DNA of 64,000 nucleotides from Bacteroidota bacterium (lineage in GTDB: Bacteria; Bacteroidota; Bacteroidia; Cytophagales; Cyclobacteriaceae): assembly GCA_947470895.1 (NCBI GenBank), contig CANIVF010000012.1, forward strand, positions 20,248 to 84,247, in the 5' to 3' direction. The notes beneath the pieces were generated by a model. That model ran no database searches and was not told the origin of the DNA. It saw nothing but the letters and a program-made list of their open reading frames with translations. Numbering within the stretch: position 1 is the stretch's first letter; each line of letters opens with the position of its first letter. Position numbers and translations under genes: made by a program. Shown here piece after piece: positions 9,063-18,357 of this stretch.

Positions 9063-9443
9063 ATGAGAACAAACTATTCCACCGGTGCTAAATGGGAAGA
9101 TATTGTTGGTTATTGCCGAGCTGTACAAATTGGAAACTCGCTTGAAGTTTCAGGAACGGTTGCTACTGATGGCAGCAACGTGGTAGCCAAAGGAGATTTT
9201 TATGGTCAGACAAAATTCATCATTGAGAAAATTGAAACAGTATTAAAACAAGCAGGGTTCGAACTGAAAGATGTTATCCGTACACGTATTTTTGTTACCG
9301 ATATTTCAAATTGGGAAGCTGTAGGAAAAGCACATGGCGAATTTTTTAAAGACATAAAGCCGGTCACTAGCATGGTGGAGGTAAGTGCACTGATTGATCC
9401 GGACTACCTGGTCGAGATTGAAGTATCAGCCATAAAAGAATAA
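9063..9443 (+). CDS. RidA/YjgF/UK114 family protein
   Basis: A 126-residue member of the RidA superfamily, small trimeric proteins that hydrolyse reactive enamine/imine intermediates in the archetypal members. The family core is visible: LEVSGTVATD, the helix before LKQAGFELKDVIRTRIFVTDI, and the final VEVSALIDPDYLVEIEVSAI. The arginine that binds the substrate carboxylate in E. coli RidA (R105, in VEVARLP) is replaced here by A109 in VEVSAL, so this is probably a divergent Rid subgroup rather than a standard imine deaminase. The gene is transcribed away from moeB. Confidence 0.85.
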   Translation: MRTNYSTGAKWEDIVGYCRAVQIGNSLEVSGTVATDGSNVVAKGDFYGQTKFIIEKIETVLKQAGFELKDVIRTRIFVTDISNWEAVGKAHGEFFKDIKPVTSMVEVSALIDPDYLVEIEVSAIKE

Positions 9444-9454
9444 GGCTCTTTATT

Positions 9455-10240
9455 ATGTTTCGTCTATTTAAATACAAGTTGCTTATTCTGGTTTGTCTAT
9501 CGGTAACTCATGTTAAGGCACAAGTAGATCAGATTAAGAGTTCGTCTTCATCTAATTCGGCTAATAGCTCACGGTCAAGCGACCGTGGTTCAAATACATC
9601 ATCTTCTGGATTCTTTGCTTATTTTTTTGTTGATCTGATTGGCAATGGCATTGTAGTATGGCAAGGGGAAAAGCTGAGTAAGAAAGAAAGAAATCCAAGA
9701 ATTGTTTCTCTGGAGTTGCCTCTTCAGGCCGCGGCCCAGCCTTCTAATTATTATTTACTTAATCCACGAATTCGAGGGAACTGAGGATTGTTCTCTACGG
9801 ATTTCAGAGTTAATTACCTGATAGAGGAAGATATTGATGGCCCTAAAGATCTCACCACATTTGATTGGCAAGTCATCCAATTAAATGTGGTAACAACAAA
9901 GAATGTGATTGGCCGAGTTGGCTTTGGCGTTATGAATGAAAACTTTGGCACCAAACAATCAATTTTTGAATCCACCTTTGGCTTATCCATATTATCGAAC
10001 GATCATAAGCTGGGTGGTAGTTTAGAATATCGTGTGGCTAAAGATTTTGAAACCGATGTAACACCTCGCAGAGAAATTAGTGGCTCTTTTGAAAAGCAGA
10101 TATTTAGTACCGGATCATTTCATGGGTTTGCAACCTTGGGAGTTGTGTACCAACGGTATTACAGTGATATAATCCTAGATTATGCATTAGAGTTTGTGGA
10201 TAACTTCTTTCTCTATGAGAATCAATCAGTTAGTTTCTAA
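9455..10240 (+). pseudogene. Predicted outer-membrane-like protein split by one in-frame TGA
   Basis: Two open stretches, 9455-9784 and 9788-10240, lie in the same frame and are separated only by TGA at 9782-9784. Read through, they form one 261-codon protein with a signal peptide (LLILVCLSVTHVKAQ), a Ser/Asn-rich segment, and a C-terminal part of alternating polar and hydrophobic residues such as VIGRVGFGVMNENFG and GFATLGVVYQRYYSD, as in beta-barrel or porin-like proteins. The junction reads PRIRGN-stop-GLFSTDF; TGG (Trp) or CGA (Arg) to TGA would explain it. The second half has no good ATG start of its own. The gene follows the RidA-like gene by 11 bases. A recent nonsense mutation or a base error are both possible; no family was recognised. 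Confidence 0.6.
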
Positions 10241-10780
10241 TGCATAGCATTAGGATGGTTTGGAATAATTCTTGCTCAAAGAGCCTGATTTTCATAGAGT
10301 TATATCGAATTCTATTTTTCTAATGCATGATCTCGGATAATTGTTTGAGGAATTCAGGGAGGCATTACCTTCCGCATTCATAGTCCTGTTATGTTGCTTG
10401 AGGAAGAAGTCAACTAACGCTGATAAGTACTGACGTATCACGACCCATCACATTCATTTTACCTCAATTCAAATTCAATCTAGTTCCTCTTTCGAGGTTT
10501 CCAGGCCTCGATCTTGACATTTCTACGATTAAATAATCCTTTTAATGTGTTTTTTAGTGTGCTTAGCGGAAAGTGGTGGGGCGTAATCGCAATTGGAGGT
10601 AAATTGAATCTCATTCAAACGCACCATAACACTTATGGGGGTTTCAAAATTTCACTTATTCAGAGCACGTTTTTTGGTTGCGCTCATGGGTTTTTCTATG
10701 TTAGCTTACGGTACGCCTCGGTTGATTTCTGATCTATAATGATCGAGCCATACAAGATATTAATCAATCAAAAATAGGTC
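10241..10780. other. 540-base intergenic stretch, no clear gene
   Basis: No convincing gene is seen. One 34-codon frame from ATG 10635 to TAA 10737 (plus) contains a signal-peptide-like run, FLVALMGFSMLAYGTP, but stops soon after; it may be the remnant of a secreted-protein gene or chance. A 72-codon frame at 10514-10732 in another register has no recognisable features. The stretch separates the interrupted gene from the convergent L-2-hydroxyglutarate oxidase gene. Confidence 0.4.
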
Positions 10781-11980
10781 TCAACTAAAACGCTTCATAG
10801 CAAGCGTTGACACAGCTTCTCCAATAGCTAATGATGACGTAGCAGCTGGAGAGGGAGCGTTGCATACGTTAATCACATGTTCTTTCTCGAGTATCATGAA
10901 GTCATCTACTAAACCACCTTGGCGATCGCAGGCTTGTGCGCGTACTCCCGCACCACCTTCCACTAAATCTGATTCCTGAATTTCGGGAATTAATTTTTGT
11001 AGTGCTTTCGTAAAAGCTGCTTTTGAAAACGAACGATACATTTCACCAAATCCTGTGCGCCAATATTTTGATGCCACTTTTTGAAAGCCTGGCCATGCTA
11101 GTGTTTCCGCTAGCTCAGAAAGATTGATGTCTGATTTTTTATAACCTTCCCTTTTGAAGGCCAACACCGCATTAGGTCCCGCTTCTACAACACCTTTCGC
11201 CATGCGAGTAAAGTGAACACCAAGAAAAGGAAAGTTTGGATCTGGCACCGGATAGATCAGATTTTTTACTAGATATTCTTTTTCCTTTCTCAGCTTGAAA
11301 TATTCTCCTCGGAAAGGAATGATCTTCACATTCAAATCATCTACCGTCATACGGGCTACCTTGTCGGAATATAGCCCCGCACAGTTTATTACGAGCTTGG
11401 CCGAATAGCTTTGTTTCTGCGTAACCACTACTACTTTAGAAACATCTTTCTGAATATCGATCACCTGTTCGCCTAAATTGATATCTGCTTCTTTTTGCTT
11501 AAGAAGCTCACCATATTTTTCTGATACTTTTTTGTAATCGACAATGCCAGTTTGTGGAACAAAGATTCCTTTAAGACCCGTTACATGGGGCTCATATTCT
11601 TTTAGTTCTTCTTTGGTGAGTTTCTTTAAATTTTGAAGACCGTTTTGCTGCCCGCGCTCATATAAGTTTTCTAACTGAGCTAATTCTTTTTCTTCGGTTG
11701 CCACCACAATTTTACCGCACAATTCGAAGGGAACATTATTCTCTTTACAGAAATCAATGAGGAGATGGTAGCCATCTATACAGTTTTTTGCTTTAAGACT
11801 TCCTGGTTTATAGTAAAGCCCGGAGTGAATAACACCACTATTATTTCCGGTTTGATGTTTAGCTAACTCGGACTCTTTTTCCAGCAATACAACTTTAAGA
11901 AAAGGATTTGTTGTTTTTAGTTTTAATGCTGTTGCCAATCCTACAATGCCACCACCGATCACAATTATATCGTAGTTCAC
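10781..11980 (-). CDS. lhgO: L-2-hydroxyglutarate oxidase (FAD-dependent)
   Basis: A 399-residue flavoprotein of the DAO family that oxidises L-2-hydroxyglutarate to 2-oxoglutarate, a metabolite-repair reaction. The N-terminal FAD site IIVIGGGIVGLATALKL is present, followed by GNNSGVIHSGLYYKPGSLKA, a strong LhgO signature, then VINCAGLYSD and the C-terminal EGGAGVRAQACDRQGGLVDD. The start codon is GTG at 11980. It lies 56 bases after the glutamine amidotransferase gene on the same strand and is convergent with the genes to its left. Confidence 0.92.
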   Translation of the reverse strand: MNYDIIVIGGGIVGLATALKLKTTNPFLKVVLLEKESELAKHQTGNNSGVIHSGLYYKPGSLKAKNCIDGYHLLIDFCKENNVPFELCGKIVVATEEKELAQLENLYERGQQNGLQNLKKLTKEELKEYEPHVTGLKGIFVPQTGIVDYKKVSEKYGELLKQKEADINLGEQVIDIQKDVSKVVVVTQKQSYSAKLVINCAGLYSDKVARMTVDDLNVKIIPFRGEYFKLRKEKEYLVKNLIYPVPDPNFPFLGVHFTRMAKGVVEAGPNAVLAFKREGYKKSDINLSELAETLAWPGFQKVASKYWRTGFGEMYRSFSKAAFTKALQKLIPEIQESDLVEGGAGVRAQACDRQGGLVDDFMILEKEHVINVCNAPSPAATSSLAIGEAVSTLAMKRFS

Positions 11981-12036
11981 GTTCTTTCAAGTTTACTGCG
12001 AAGCTAACGTATTCCGGAAGGGAAGTGAAGAATTAC

Positions 12037-12891
12037 TTAATCTTTAATGGGCTTTACTCTCACATTTAAAGATTGTTCGACAATGACGAAATGATTGGCT
12101 GGAATCATGGTCCAATCTTTATCGTCAGAAAGTTTTTCTGATACAATCAAAACCGCCTGATTATTATCCTTGGGTGCTTCCAATCTGGTGACACCATCCT
12201 CCACTACATATCGGCTGCCTTCTGAATGATAGAGTGTCAATGGTTCTTCTTTGGCATCTGATGCATATCGGGTTCCTACCAGAAAATTACCATCCGTAAA
12301 TACCATGTTTAAATATGCGGATTCACGGATGTCATATTTAGTCATCAGCTGCTTGAGGGTGTGAAATGTATGTTCAAAAGAGTCCACCACGGTTTCGGGT
12401 GTTATTGTATCATGATTTGATTTAAGATAGTTAAGCAGCGATGCAAAAATGTGTTCAGAATCAGTTTGTCCCTTGATCCAATTATAGAGTTCGTCACTCA
12501 GAGGTGATCTGAGATGTCGTTTGATTTTCCCAAATTCCTCTACACCTCCGTTGTGAGCCATTAAAATGTTTTTATACTGGAAAGGATGACAATTGGATTC
12601 TGATACTTCTCCAACACTCGCTGCCCTTACGTGCGCGATTAAGCATTCTGTCTTGATTTTCGGAGCCAGGTTTCTCAGGTTTCTATTGCTCCAGGCAGGG
12701 TTTACAGAAACGAAAGTTACAGGCTCATTGGCTACTTCGGGCACATACCACCCAATTCCAAATCCATCACCATTTAGTGGTTCTTCGATTTCTCGGGCAT
12801 TGAAACTTTGATTGATTAATGAATTTTTAGGTTGATAGAGTAGACTATCGATGATAATGGGGCTGCCCTTGTAGGCCATGAGTCTGCACAT
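12037..12891 (-). CDS. Class II glutamine amidotransferase (YafJ/EgtC-like)
   Basis: A 284-residue N-terminal-nucleophile amidotransferase. After removal of Met1 the catalytic residue would be Cys2 (MCRLMAYKG), and the glutaminase fold is supported by GDGFGIGWYVPE, IAHVRAASVGEVSESNCHPF and FLMAHNGGV-like ILMAHNGGVEEF. There is no synthase domain, so it resembles stand-alone YafJ/EgtC-type glutaminases; the amido acceptor is unknown. None of the ergothioneine genes that go with EgtC is nearby, so that role is not supported. The start is fixed by the required Met-Cys. Confidence 0.85.
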   Translation of the reverse strand: MCRLMAYKGSPIIIDSLLYQPKNSLINQSFNAREIEEPLNGDGFGIGWYVPEVANEPVTFVSVNPAWSNRNLRNLAPKIKTECLIAHVRAASVGEVSESNCHPFQYKNILMAHNGGVEEFGKIKRHLRSPLSDELYNWIKGQTDSEHIFASLLNYLKSNHDTITPETVVDSFEHTFHTLKQLMTKYDIRESAYLNMVFTDGNFLVGTRYASDAKEEPLTLYHSEGSRYVVEDGVTRLEAPKDNNQAVLIVSEKLSDDKDWTMIPANHFVIVEQSLNVRVKPIKD

Positions 12892-12920
12892 AGGGTTTCA
12901 ATTTTCTACTAAAGTTACTA

Positions 12921-12948
12921 AATAAAAAGGCCTCTAGTCAGAGGTCTT
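12921..12948 (-). terminator. Rho-independent terminator after msrB
   Basis: Minus-strand reading gives AAGACCTCT-GACT-AGAGGCCTT with one A-C mismatch in the stem, followed by a T-rich tail. It lies between the msrB stop and the glutamine amidotransferase start, so it ends the msrB transcript. Confidence 0.7.
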
Positions 12949-12973
12949 CAAGAAACAGTTTGTTGATTATAAA

Positions 12974-13465
12974 TTACTTTTTAGCCTTCTTTTCAAATTT
13001 CATGGCAGCTGAATTCATGCAGTAACGAAGTCCGGTTGGTGCTGGTCCATCATCAAAAACATGCCCCAGGTGTCCACCACAATTACTACAAACCACTTCG
13101 TCTCGCACCATGCCATAGCTGGTGTCCGTTCCAACGCCAACAGCGCCATCTTTAATGGGCTGATAAAAGCTTGGCCATCCACTGCCCGATTCAAATTTTG
13201 TTTCTGAACTGAATAATTCCTGCTGGCATCCTGCACAATAGTATACTCCTTTTTCGTGATTCTCCCAGAGGTCGCCTGTAAATGCTCTTTCTGTTCCTTT
13301 CTGTCTCAAAACTTCAAACTGCATAGGAGCTAGTATGCTTCTCCATTCGGCTTCCGTTTTGTTTACTGTATACTGATTTTTTATAGAAGACTTTTTTGAA
13401 TTCTGCTGACCACAAGCAATTAATGAAATAGTAATGAACAACGTGGTGATATTGATGAGTTTCAT
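12974..13465 (-). CDS. msrB: Peptide-methionine (R)-S-oxide reductase MsrB, lipoprotein
   Basis: Reduces the R epimer of methionine sulfoxide in proteins. The 163-residue product starts with a lipoprotein signal peptide (lipobox LIAC at about 15-18), so it is predicted to be anchored in an envelope membrane. The zinc cysteine pairs CAGC and CSNC flank [10 protein letters not shown], and the catalytic [11 protein letters not shown] is at the C-terminus. It is downstream of msrA on the same strand but separated from it by a strong hairpin at 13500-13534, so the two may be independently transcribed. Confidence 0.95.
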   Translation of the reverse strand: MKLINITTLFITISLIACGQQNSKKSSIKNQYTVNKTEAEWRSILAPMQFEVLRQKGTERAFTGDLWENHEKGVYYCAGCQQELFSSETKFESGSGWPSFYQPIKDGAVGVGTDTSYGMVRDEVVCSNCGGHLGHVFDDGPAPTGLRYCMNSAAMKFEKKAKK

Positions 13466-13499
13466 GGTTGTTTAATGATTTTTTAGGATGACTATAAAA

Positions 13500-13534
13500 T
13501 ACAAATAACCCCTCCGCCTGAGGGGTTATTTGTA
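13500..13534 (-). terminator. Perfect 15-bp hairpin between msrA and msrB
   Basis: Arms 13500-13514 and 13520-13534 are perfectly complementary (core AAATAACCCCTC / GAGGGGTTATTT) with loop CGCCT. On the minus strand it follows msrA and leads into a T-rich stretch, as in an intrinsic terminator. Its A/T ends make it able to work in both directions. Confidence 0.8.
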
Positions 13535-13636
13535 ACCTAAACCTATGAGAGTCTTTGCGACTCTGTGTAAACTAACGATGATTGAGGTAATAGGTTTCAT
13601 ATGGGGTGTCGGTTTTAATACTTTTCTAACGAGTGT

Positions 13637-14257
13637 TTATTTTTTCAATTTTGAAGCATACTGCTTATTAAATTTTTCAACTTTGGGGCGAATCACATAC
13701 TGGCAATAGCCCTGATTGGGGTTAAGCGCGTAATAATTTTGATGGTAATCTTCTGCTTGGTAAAAAATTGTGAAAGGTGTTATTTCTGTAACAATTCTAT
13801 TTTTGTATACACCTGATTTATCTAACTGACTTTTATATTGCTCAGCAACCTTTTTCTGCTCTTCGCTGTGATAGAAGACGGCAGAACGATACTGAGTTCC
13901 TTCATCAGCTCCTTGCTTGTTTAACGTGGTAGGGTCATGCGTATTCCAAAACACTTCCAGAATTTCTTCATAGGAGATTATTTTCAGATTAAATTTTACC
14001 TGAATTACTTCTGCATGACCGGTTAATCCAGTGCATACTTCACGATAACTAGGGTTTTTAACTTTTCCTCCTGAGTAACCGGATACAACTGATTCAACGC
14101 CATTTAATTTTAAAAAGAAGGCTTCTGTGCACCAGAAACATCCTGATCCTAAGGTTGCAATCTGCAATTCGTCATTCATGTTTTTTGGTTTTTTGGTTTG
14201 GCCCCAATTCGTCATTGAAAGGACACAAAACAGAGCTATTAAAAAAGTTTTTTTCAT
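13637..14257 (-). CDS. msrA: Peptide-methionine (S)-S-oxide reductase MsrA, exported
   Basis: Reduces the S epimer of methionine sulfoxide. The 206-residue protein has an N-terminal signal peptide ending near SMTNWGQ, then the catalytic GCFWCTEAFF, GYSGGKVKNPSY, TGHAEVIQV and the ending YYALNPNQGYCQYVI typical of MsrA. With the neighbouring lipoprotein MsrB it makes a periplasmic repair pair covering both sulfoxide epimers. The signal peptide distinguishes it from cytoplasmic MsrA. Confidence 0.95.
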   Translation of the reverse strand: MKKTFLIALFCVLSMTNWGQTKKPKNMNDELQIATLGSGCFWCTEAFFLKLNGVESVVSGYSGGKVKNPSYREVCTGLTGHAEVIQVKFNLKIISYEEILEVFWNTHDPTTLNKQGADEGTQYRSAVFYHSEEQKKVAEQYKSQLDKSGVYKNRIVTEITPFTIFYQAEDYHQNYYALNPNQGYCQYVIRPKVEKFNKQYASKLKK

Positions 14258-14285
14258 ATGTCGTAATAACCAATAAGTGGACTAA

Positions 14286-14305
14286 ATGGTTTTAGCAAAA
14301 ACCAT
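14286..14305 (-). terminator. Short hairpin, possible terminator
   Basis: ATGGTTTT-AGCA-AAAACCAT forms an eight-pair stem just downstream of the lipoprotein gene at 14335-15444 (minus). The trailing T-tract is poor, so termination is only possible. Confidence 0.35.
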
Positions 14306-14334
14306 AATTGTCGTACAGCTTACAATAACGAAAC

Positions 14335-15444
14335 CTAGTATTGACCGTAGTATCCGGATATGTAGTTAGTCAGCTTTTTATCCAGTTCCTGTTTAGTTTG
14401 ATTGCGAAGAAAGTCGCGCGCCATAGAAGGTTCTCTCGTGCCGCACATTTTTTTGTTAGCCTCCGACATTGCTCTTAAATCACCTTCGCAGGTTGCCCAC
14501 CGATCAGACCAGCGCTCTTCGCTAATGATTTCTGAGCTTTTCAGTTCTGCATTGCTATTTGCATCTCTTATATTAATAGTAATTGAGCCCCGCGATGGGA
14601 TTGACTTTTCATACGTGGTCATGGTTGCAGTCACCTTTTCGTATACTGGTATTTTCTGATTGTTTACTGTTTTCTCACTGACTTTTACACTATCCTTAAA
14701 GGTGTCAACCCGTTTTGTTGTTGTTGGTCTTCCTTCGGTGTATCCATTTACAGTAACCTTTACAAATTGATCAACCTTGCTGAGATTTGCATCCTGAGCT
14801 TCGCGGGGAGTATAGAATTTTATAAACTGGCTGGGTCTTGATCCAAAAATGAGGGATTCAAAATTCCAATCGTTGTAGTTTTGAAAGGTAGGATCAACGA
14901 TTACTTTGAGTGTCGCATTAAATTTTGATTGTTCGATCATCTCAATCGATTCACGATATCCCGGATTAAAATTGTTTGCTTCAGAAAAAAGAAAATATGC
15001 TCGTTTGGCGTCTTCTCGGGTATTTTGAAGCATGTATTGAATACCTGCTTCATAAGTTTCTTCGGCAGCTTTGTTTTTTACTTCGGTGAGTTCATTATAC
15101 TTATTCACCGGATTGGGAATTACTTTGAGTGCTCCCGGTGAAGTACGTATCTGCTCGTATAAGTTATTGATGCTCTCATAGTTTTGAACAGCATTTTTCC
15201 ATTTGAAATTGGCATTTGAGGCTATTTGATTTTTAGCGTCTGTCTCAAGATATTCAATAGCCATTTTATAACTTGTGCTGAGTACTTCTTTTGATTTTTT
15301 ATGATCGGGATTCTGCCTTAAACGAGCAACTGCTTGTGATACTGCGGAAAAATAATCTCCATGTTTAAGAGCCGCTTTACCCGATGAGCAAGAGTCTAAC
15401 ACCAAAAGCGAAAGAAGAAACGAGGAAAGTAAAATAGCTTTCAT
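14335..15444 (-). CDS. Lipoprotein of unknown function
   Basis: A 369-residue predicted lipoprotein; the signal peptide ends in LVLDSC and the lipid-anchored Cys is near residue 19. The frame extends to a TTG at 15450, but the ATG at 15444 gives a normal signal peptide. The N-terminal half is rich in short helices with a tandem look (ALKHGDYFSAVSQAVARLRQNPDHKKSKEVL), reminiscent of TPR units; the C-terminal half contains KVIVDPTFQNYNDWNFES and two later stretches of beta character. It ends with ISGYYGQY. No family was recognised with confidence. It is alone between the esterase pseudogene and msrA, with a short hairpin behind it. Confidence 0.75.
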   Translation of the reverse strand: MKAILLSSFLLSLLVLDSCSSGKAALKHGDYFSAVSQAVARLRQNPDHKKSKEVLSTSYKMAIEYLETDAKNQIASNANFKWKNAVQNYESINNLYEQIRTSPGALKVIPNPVNKYNELTEVKNKAAEETYEAGIQYMLQNTREDAKRAYFLFSEANNFNPGYRESIEMIEQSKFNATLKVIVDPTFQNYNDWNFESLIFGSRPSQFIKFYTPREAQDANLSKVDQFVKVTVNGYTEGRPTTTKRVDTFKDSVKVSEKTVNNQKIPVYEKVTATMTTYEKSIPSRGSITINIRDANSNAELKSSEIISEERWSDRWATCEGDLRAMSEANKKMCGTREPSMARDFLRNQTKQELDKKLTNYISGYYGQY

Positions 15445-15504
15445 ATTCAAACGATGTACAAATTGAGAGCCTCAATTTAAGTAAATTATAAGAGGCTTCT
15501 AAAA

Positions 15505-16725
15505 CTAATTGGAAGGTGGAAAAAGATCAATAAGAATATTATCGATGAGGCCTCGCCAGTTTCCCCACGAGTGGCCTTCCTTAACATCCCTGTATTGGTA
15601 CACGCTGCTGTTTCCGTCCAGAAAATCTCTCATTTTTAGGCTTTCTGTGCTGGTATCATTAATTAAACCTGAAGGCCTGGAGATTTTCATTTTTGAAGCT
15701 GCTTGATTTGATCAGAGCGAATAGATCTGAGGCTTGGTGTAAAAAGCAGGTGATTGAATTCCAGCCATTCCAAATACATCAGGCTTGCTAAAAGCAAAAT
15801 ACGTTGCTGTTAAGCCACCCATTGAATTGCCAAAAATCGCCCGATGTTGCTCATCACTTACTATTAGATATACGGATTCAATTTGTGGTATAAGTTCTTG
15901 GGTGAAAAAATTCAGCTACTTTGCATTCATGGCAAGCTCTTGCATTCTGCGGTTGTTGGATCTATCAACGGGTGCACCATCGTCAATGAAAACTGCAATG
16001 ACGGGTGATATTTCTTTGTCTTCAATCAGGTTATCCAGCACGGTGCTCATGTTGCCAAGTTTTGGGTGCAGGTATTCATAGCCGTCTGTAACATAAATGC
16101 ACGGTAATTTTTCTGTTTTGGATTGTTGAAAAGGTAAATAAACCGAATACATGACTTGCTAGCCAAGCACTTTGCTATCAAGTAACACATCGCTTATGAG
16201 TGTTCCCTAATGGTTATTTTGTCTCTCTAACTGAATTGGATCTTCTTTCCATTCAGGCATGCGTAATTCTGAGTTGGGGCTTCCACCACTCACACCTGAC
16301 CACTGCTGAAATTTATTTTCAGGATCAAGAATCCAGTTGGTTCCATCAATCAGAATTTTATAATCGAGTCGGGCGTCTTTTGGAAAAGAAGCCTTTAAGA
16401 TACAGATGTCTGTTCCCGGAATCTGGTTTCCTTTATTGGAAAAGTTTTTCTGAAAACCCCATCCGTTAAAGTCGCCCATCCATTCGACAGATTTGGTGTT
16501 GCTTTTTAGTAAAAAAATTACAGAATCATTGTAGGTAAATGTGATCTTTGATTTCTGAGATAGTGAATCGAACAATTTTTTAACATGGGTTTTTTCTGAT
16601 GTTTCTAATCTTTTGCCAGTATTCGAGAACGTTGTATAATCAAAATTATTCTGTCCTTGCGATGAATAATTAATTGTAATTACTGCAATTAGAATTTGTA
16701 GGCGCCTTATCATTTTTTGATTCAA
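15505..16725 (-). pseudogene. Esterase (enterochelin-esterase-like) with four in-frame stop codons
   Basis: One continuous 407-codon minus-strand frame encodes a secreted alpha/beta-hydrolase broken by TAG at 16207-16209, TAG at 16159-16161, TAG at 15916-15918 and TGA at 15712-15714, with no frameshift. The first part has a signal peptide and a CBM48/E-set-like segment (VEWMGDFNGWG, ILIDGTNWILDP); then come MYSVYLPF, PCIYVTDGYEYL, the nucleophile elbow FGNSMGGL and a likely catalytic His in EGHSWGNWR. Esterases with this layout often accompany glycan-use loci, and its ATG overlaps the transporter stop by four bases (16722-16725), so it was the third gene of the GH31-transporter operon. Other genes here, such as lacI, susD and the caspase gene, end normally in TAG, arguing against codon reassignment. 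Confidence 0.8.
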
Positions 16726-18242
16726 TCTTTATCCTCAACTCTAAGAGATAGCAAACCAGCGATGATCATTAAAAATCCTCCAAGTACCAGTGTTAACATG
16801 GTGTTACCACCAAAAACATTTATCGTCAAGAATCCTAAAATCGTTGCAGCAAATATTTGAGGTATAACGATGAAAAAATTAAACACCCCCATATAGTAAC
16901 CCATTTTATTTGCTGGTAAGGCACCTGATAACATTGCATAAGGCATAGAAAGAATACTTGCCCAAGCAATTCCTACAAGGCCCATAGAAATTGCGATAGC
17001 ATTTGGATTGCTTATAAAATTCAAGGAGATAAGACCTAAACCTCCTATGATTAGGCAAATCATGTGAGTCTTTTTTCTACCAAATCGTATAGCAATGATT
17101 GGGATGATGAAAGCAAAGATAGCTGCAACACCGTTTCTAACTGATGAGCAAACACCTAACCAATCTGCTCCATCATTATATTCCTCTTGAACTTTCTTTA
17201 GCATGTTTTTTTCGGCTGTAACTAAGTCTTTCGATTTTAGCGAGTGGTTAGTCAAATTAATCGTTAAGACAATTTGAACTTTACCGGTTTGAAATTTATC
17301 TATTTCACTAATGTCTTTCATCAACGAATTAAATTCTTTCTCGCCTAAAGCAGTTTGAGCGTTTAAAATGCCACTCTTAAGTTTTAAATAAAGTTCGATA
17401 GGCACCTTCATATTATAGATATTGCTTGTTACTGCATTGGTCGAATAAATCCACATCGAGAATAATGCAAACCACGTAAAGAATTGAACATATGCGAGCT
17501 GCTTCATTGCCTTTGGCATATTGAATACTCCCTGATACGATTCTTTTAAGCCACCCAAGAAGGTTGTCTTTCTATTCTCTTCTTTTAGCTTTTCAATGCT
17601 TTCGGGAGGGAATTCCTTTGTTGTAAAAACGGTATACATCACTGCAGCAAGGAACGCGAATGCACCTGTGTAGAATGACCACTTCACCGAATCTGGAATG
17701 GTTCCGCTTTCAGCAATATTGCTAACATCAAACCAATTATTAAAAATCCATGGTAATAGTGCAGCAATGACAGATCCTGTGCCTATAAAAAAACTCTGCA
17801 TAGCGAAGCCAGATGTTCTTTGTGAAGGAGGCAATTTGTCCCCAACAAAAGCACGGAAAGGTTCCATAGAAATATTTATTGACGCATCCAGAATCCAAAG
17901 CATACCTCCAGCCACCCAAAGTGATGGAGAGTTAGGCATGATGAATAATGCACAGGTTGCTAAAATTGCTCCGATGAAAAAGAAAGGTCTTCGTCTTCCC
18001 CAATAAGGATGCCATGTTCTATCGCTTATGTAGCCAATTATTGGTTGAACCAATAAACCTGTCAATGGTGCTGCTATCCAGAGAATGGGAATCTCGTCTT
18101 TATTAGCACCAAGTGTTTCAAAAATTCGACTCACGTTTGAATTCTGCAATTCAAATCCAAATTGAATTCCCAAAAAACCAAAACTCATATTCCATATTTG
18201 CCAGAAGCTGAGTTGAGGTTTGAATGTTTGTTGTTGGCTCAT
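16722..18242 (-). CDS. MFS/GPH-type sugar transporter
   Basis: A 506-residue integral membrane protein with about 12 hydrophobic segments. The N-terminal QLSFWQIWNMSFGFLGIQFG and the loop QPIIGYISDRTWHPYWGRRR identify the sucrose/maltose-type major facilitator group (SLC45-like, GPH-related). A polar insert of about 80 residues separates the two halves. It lies 115 bases downstream of the GH31 gene and overlaps the esterase pseudogene, so it probably takes an alpha-glucoside across the inner membrane for the cytoplasmic GH31 enzyme. A paralogue lies at 44964-46445. Substrate is inferred from context. Confidence 0.85.
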   Translation of the reverse strand: MSQQQTFKPQLSFWQIWNMSFGFLGIQFGFELQNSNVSRIFETLGANKDEIPILWIAAPLTGLLVQPIIGYISDRTWHPYWGRRRPFFFIGAILATCALFIMPNSPSLWVAGGMLWILDASINISMEPFRAFVGDKLPPSQRTSGFAMQSFFIGTGSVIAALLPWIFNNWFDVSNIAESGTIPDSVKWSFYTGAFAFLAAVMYTVFTTKEFPPESIEKLKEENRKTTFLGGLKESYQGVFNMPKAMKQLAYVQFFTWFALFSMWIYSTNAVTSNIYNMKVPIELYLKLKSGILNAQTALGEKEFNSLMKDISEIDKFQTGKVQIVLTINLTNHSLKSKDLVTAEKNMLKKVQEEYNDGADWLGVCSSVRNGVAAIFAFIIPIIAIRFGRKKTHMICLIIGGLGLISLNFISNPNAIAISMGLVGIAWASILSMPYAMLSGALPANKMGYYMGVFNFFIVIPQIFAATILGFLTINVFGGNTMLTLVLGGFLMIIAGLLSLRVEDKD

Positions 18243-18357
18243 AGGTGGTAGTGTAATGAACTGTGTTGTATTTTATTTTGATTATCGGAAAGATCTATCT
18301 TCATTATTAAGCTTTTCATCTGGTGTAATCGCGGTTACCGTGTTGCTCATAAAGATA

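Noticed and set aside
10514..10732. 72-codon plus-strand frame as a gene
   Set aside because: No ribosome site, no recognisable pattern, odd composition, and an alternative frame in the same stretch is just as plausible.
13015..13236. 73-codon frame inside msrB
   Set aside because: Shadow frame of a clear msrB gene.
15505..16725. Reassigned TAG codon in this genome
   Set aside because: lacI, susD and the caspase gene all end naturally in TAG, and one of the four stops is TGA.
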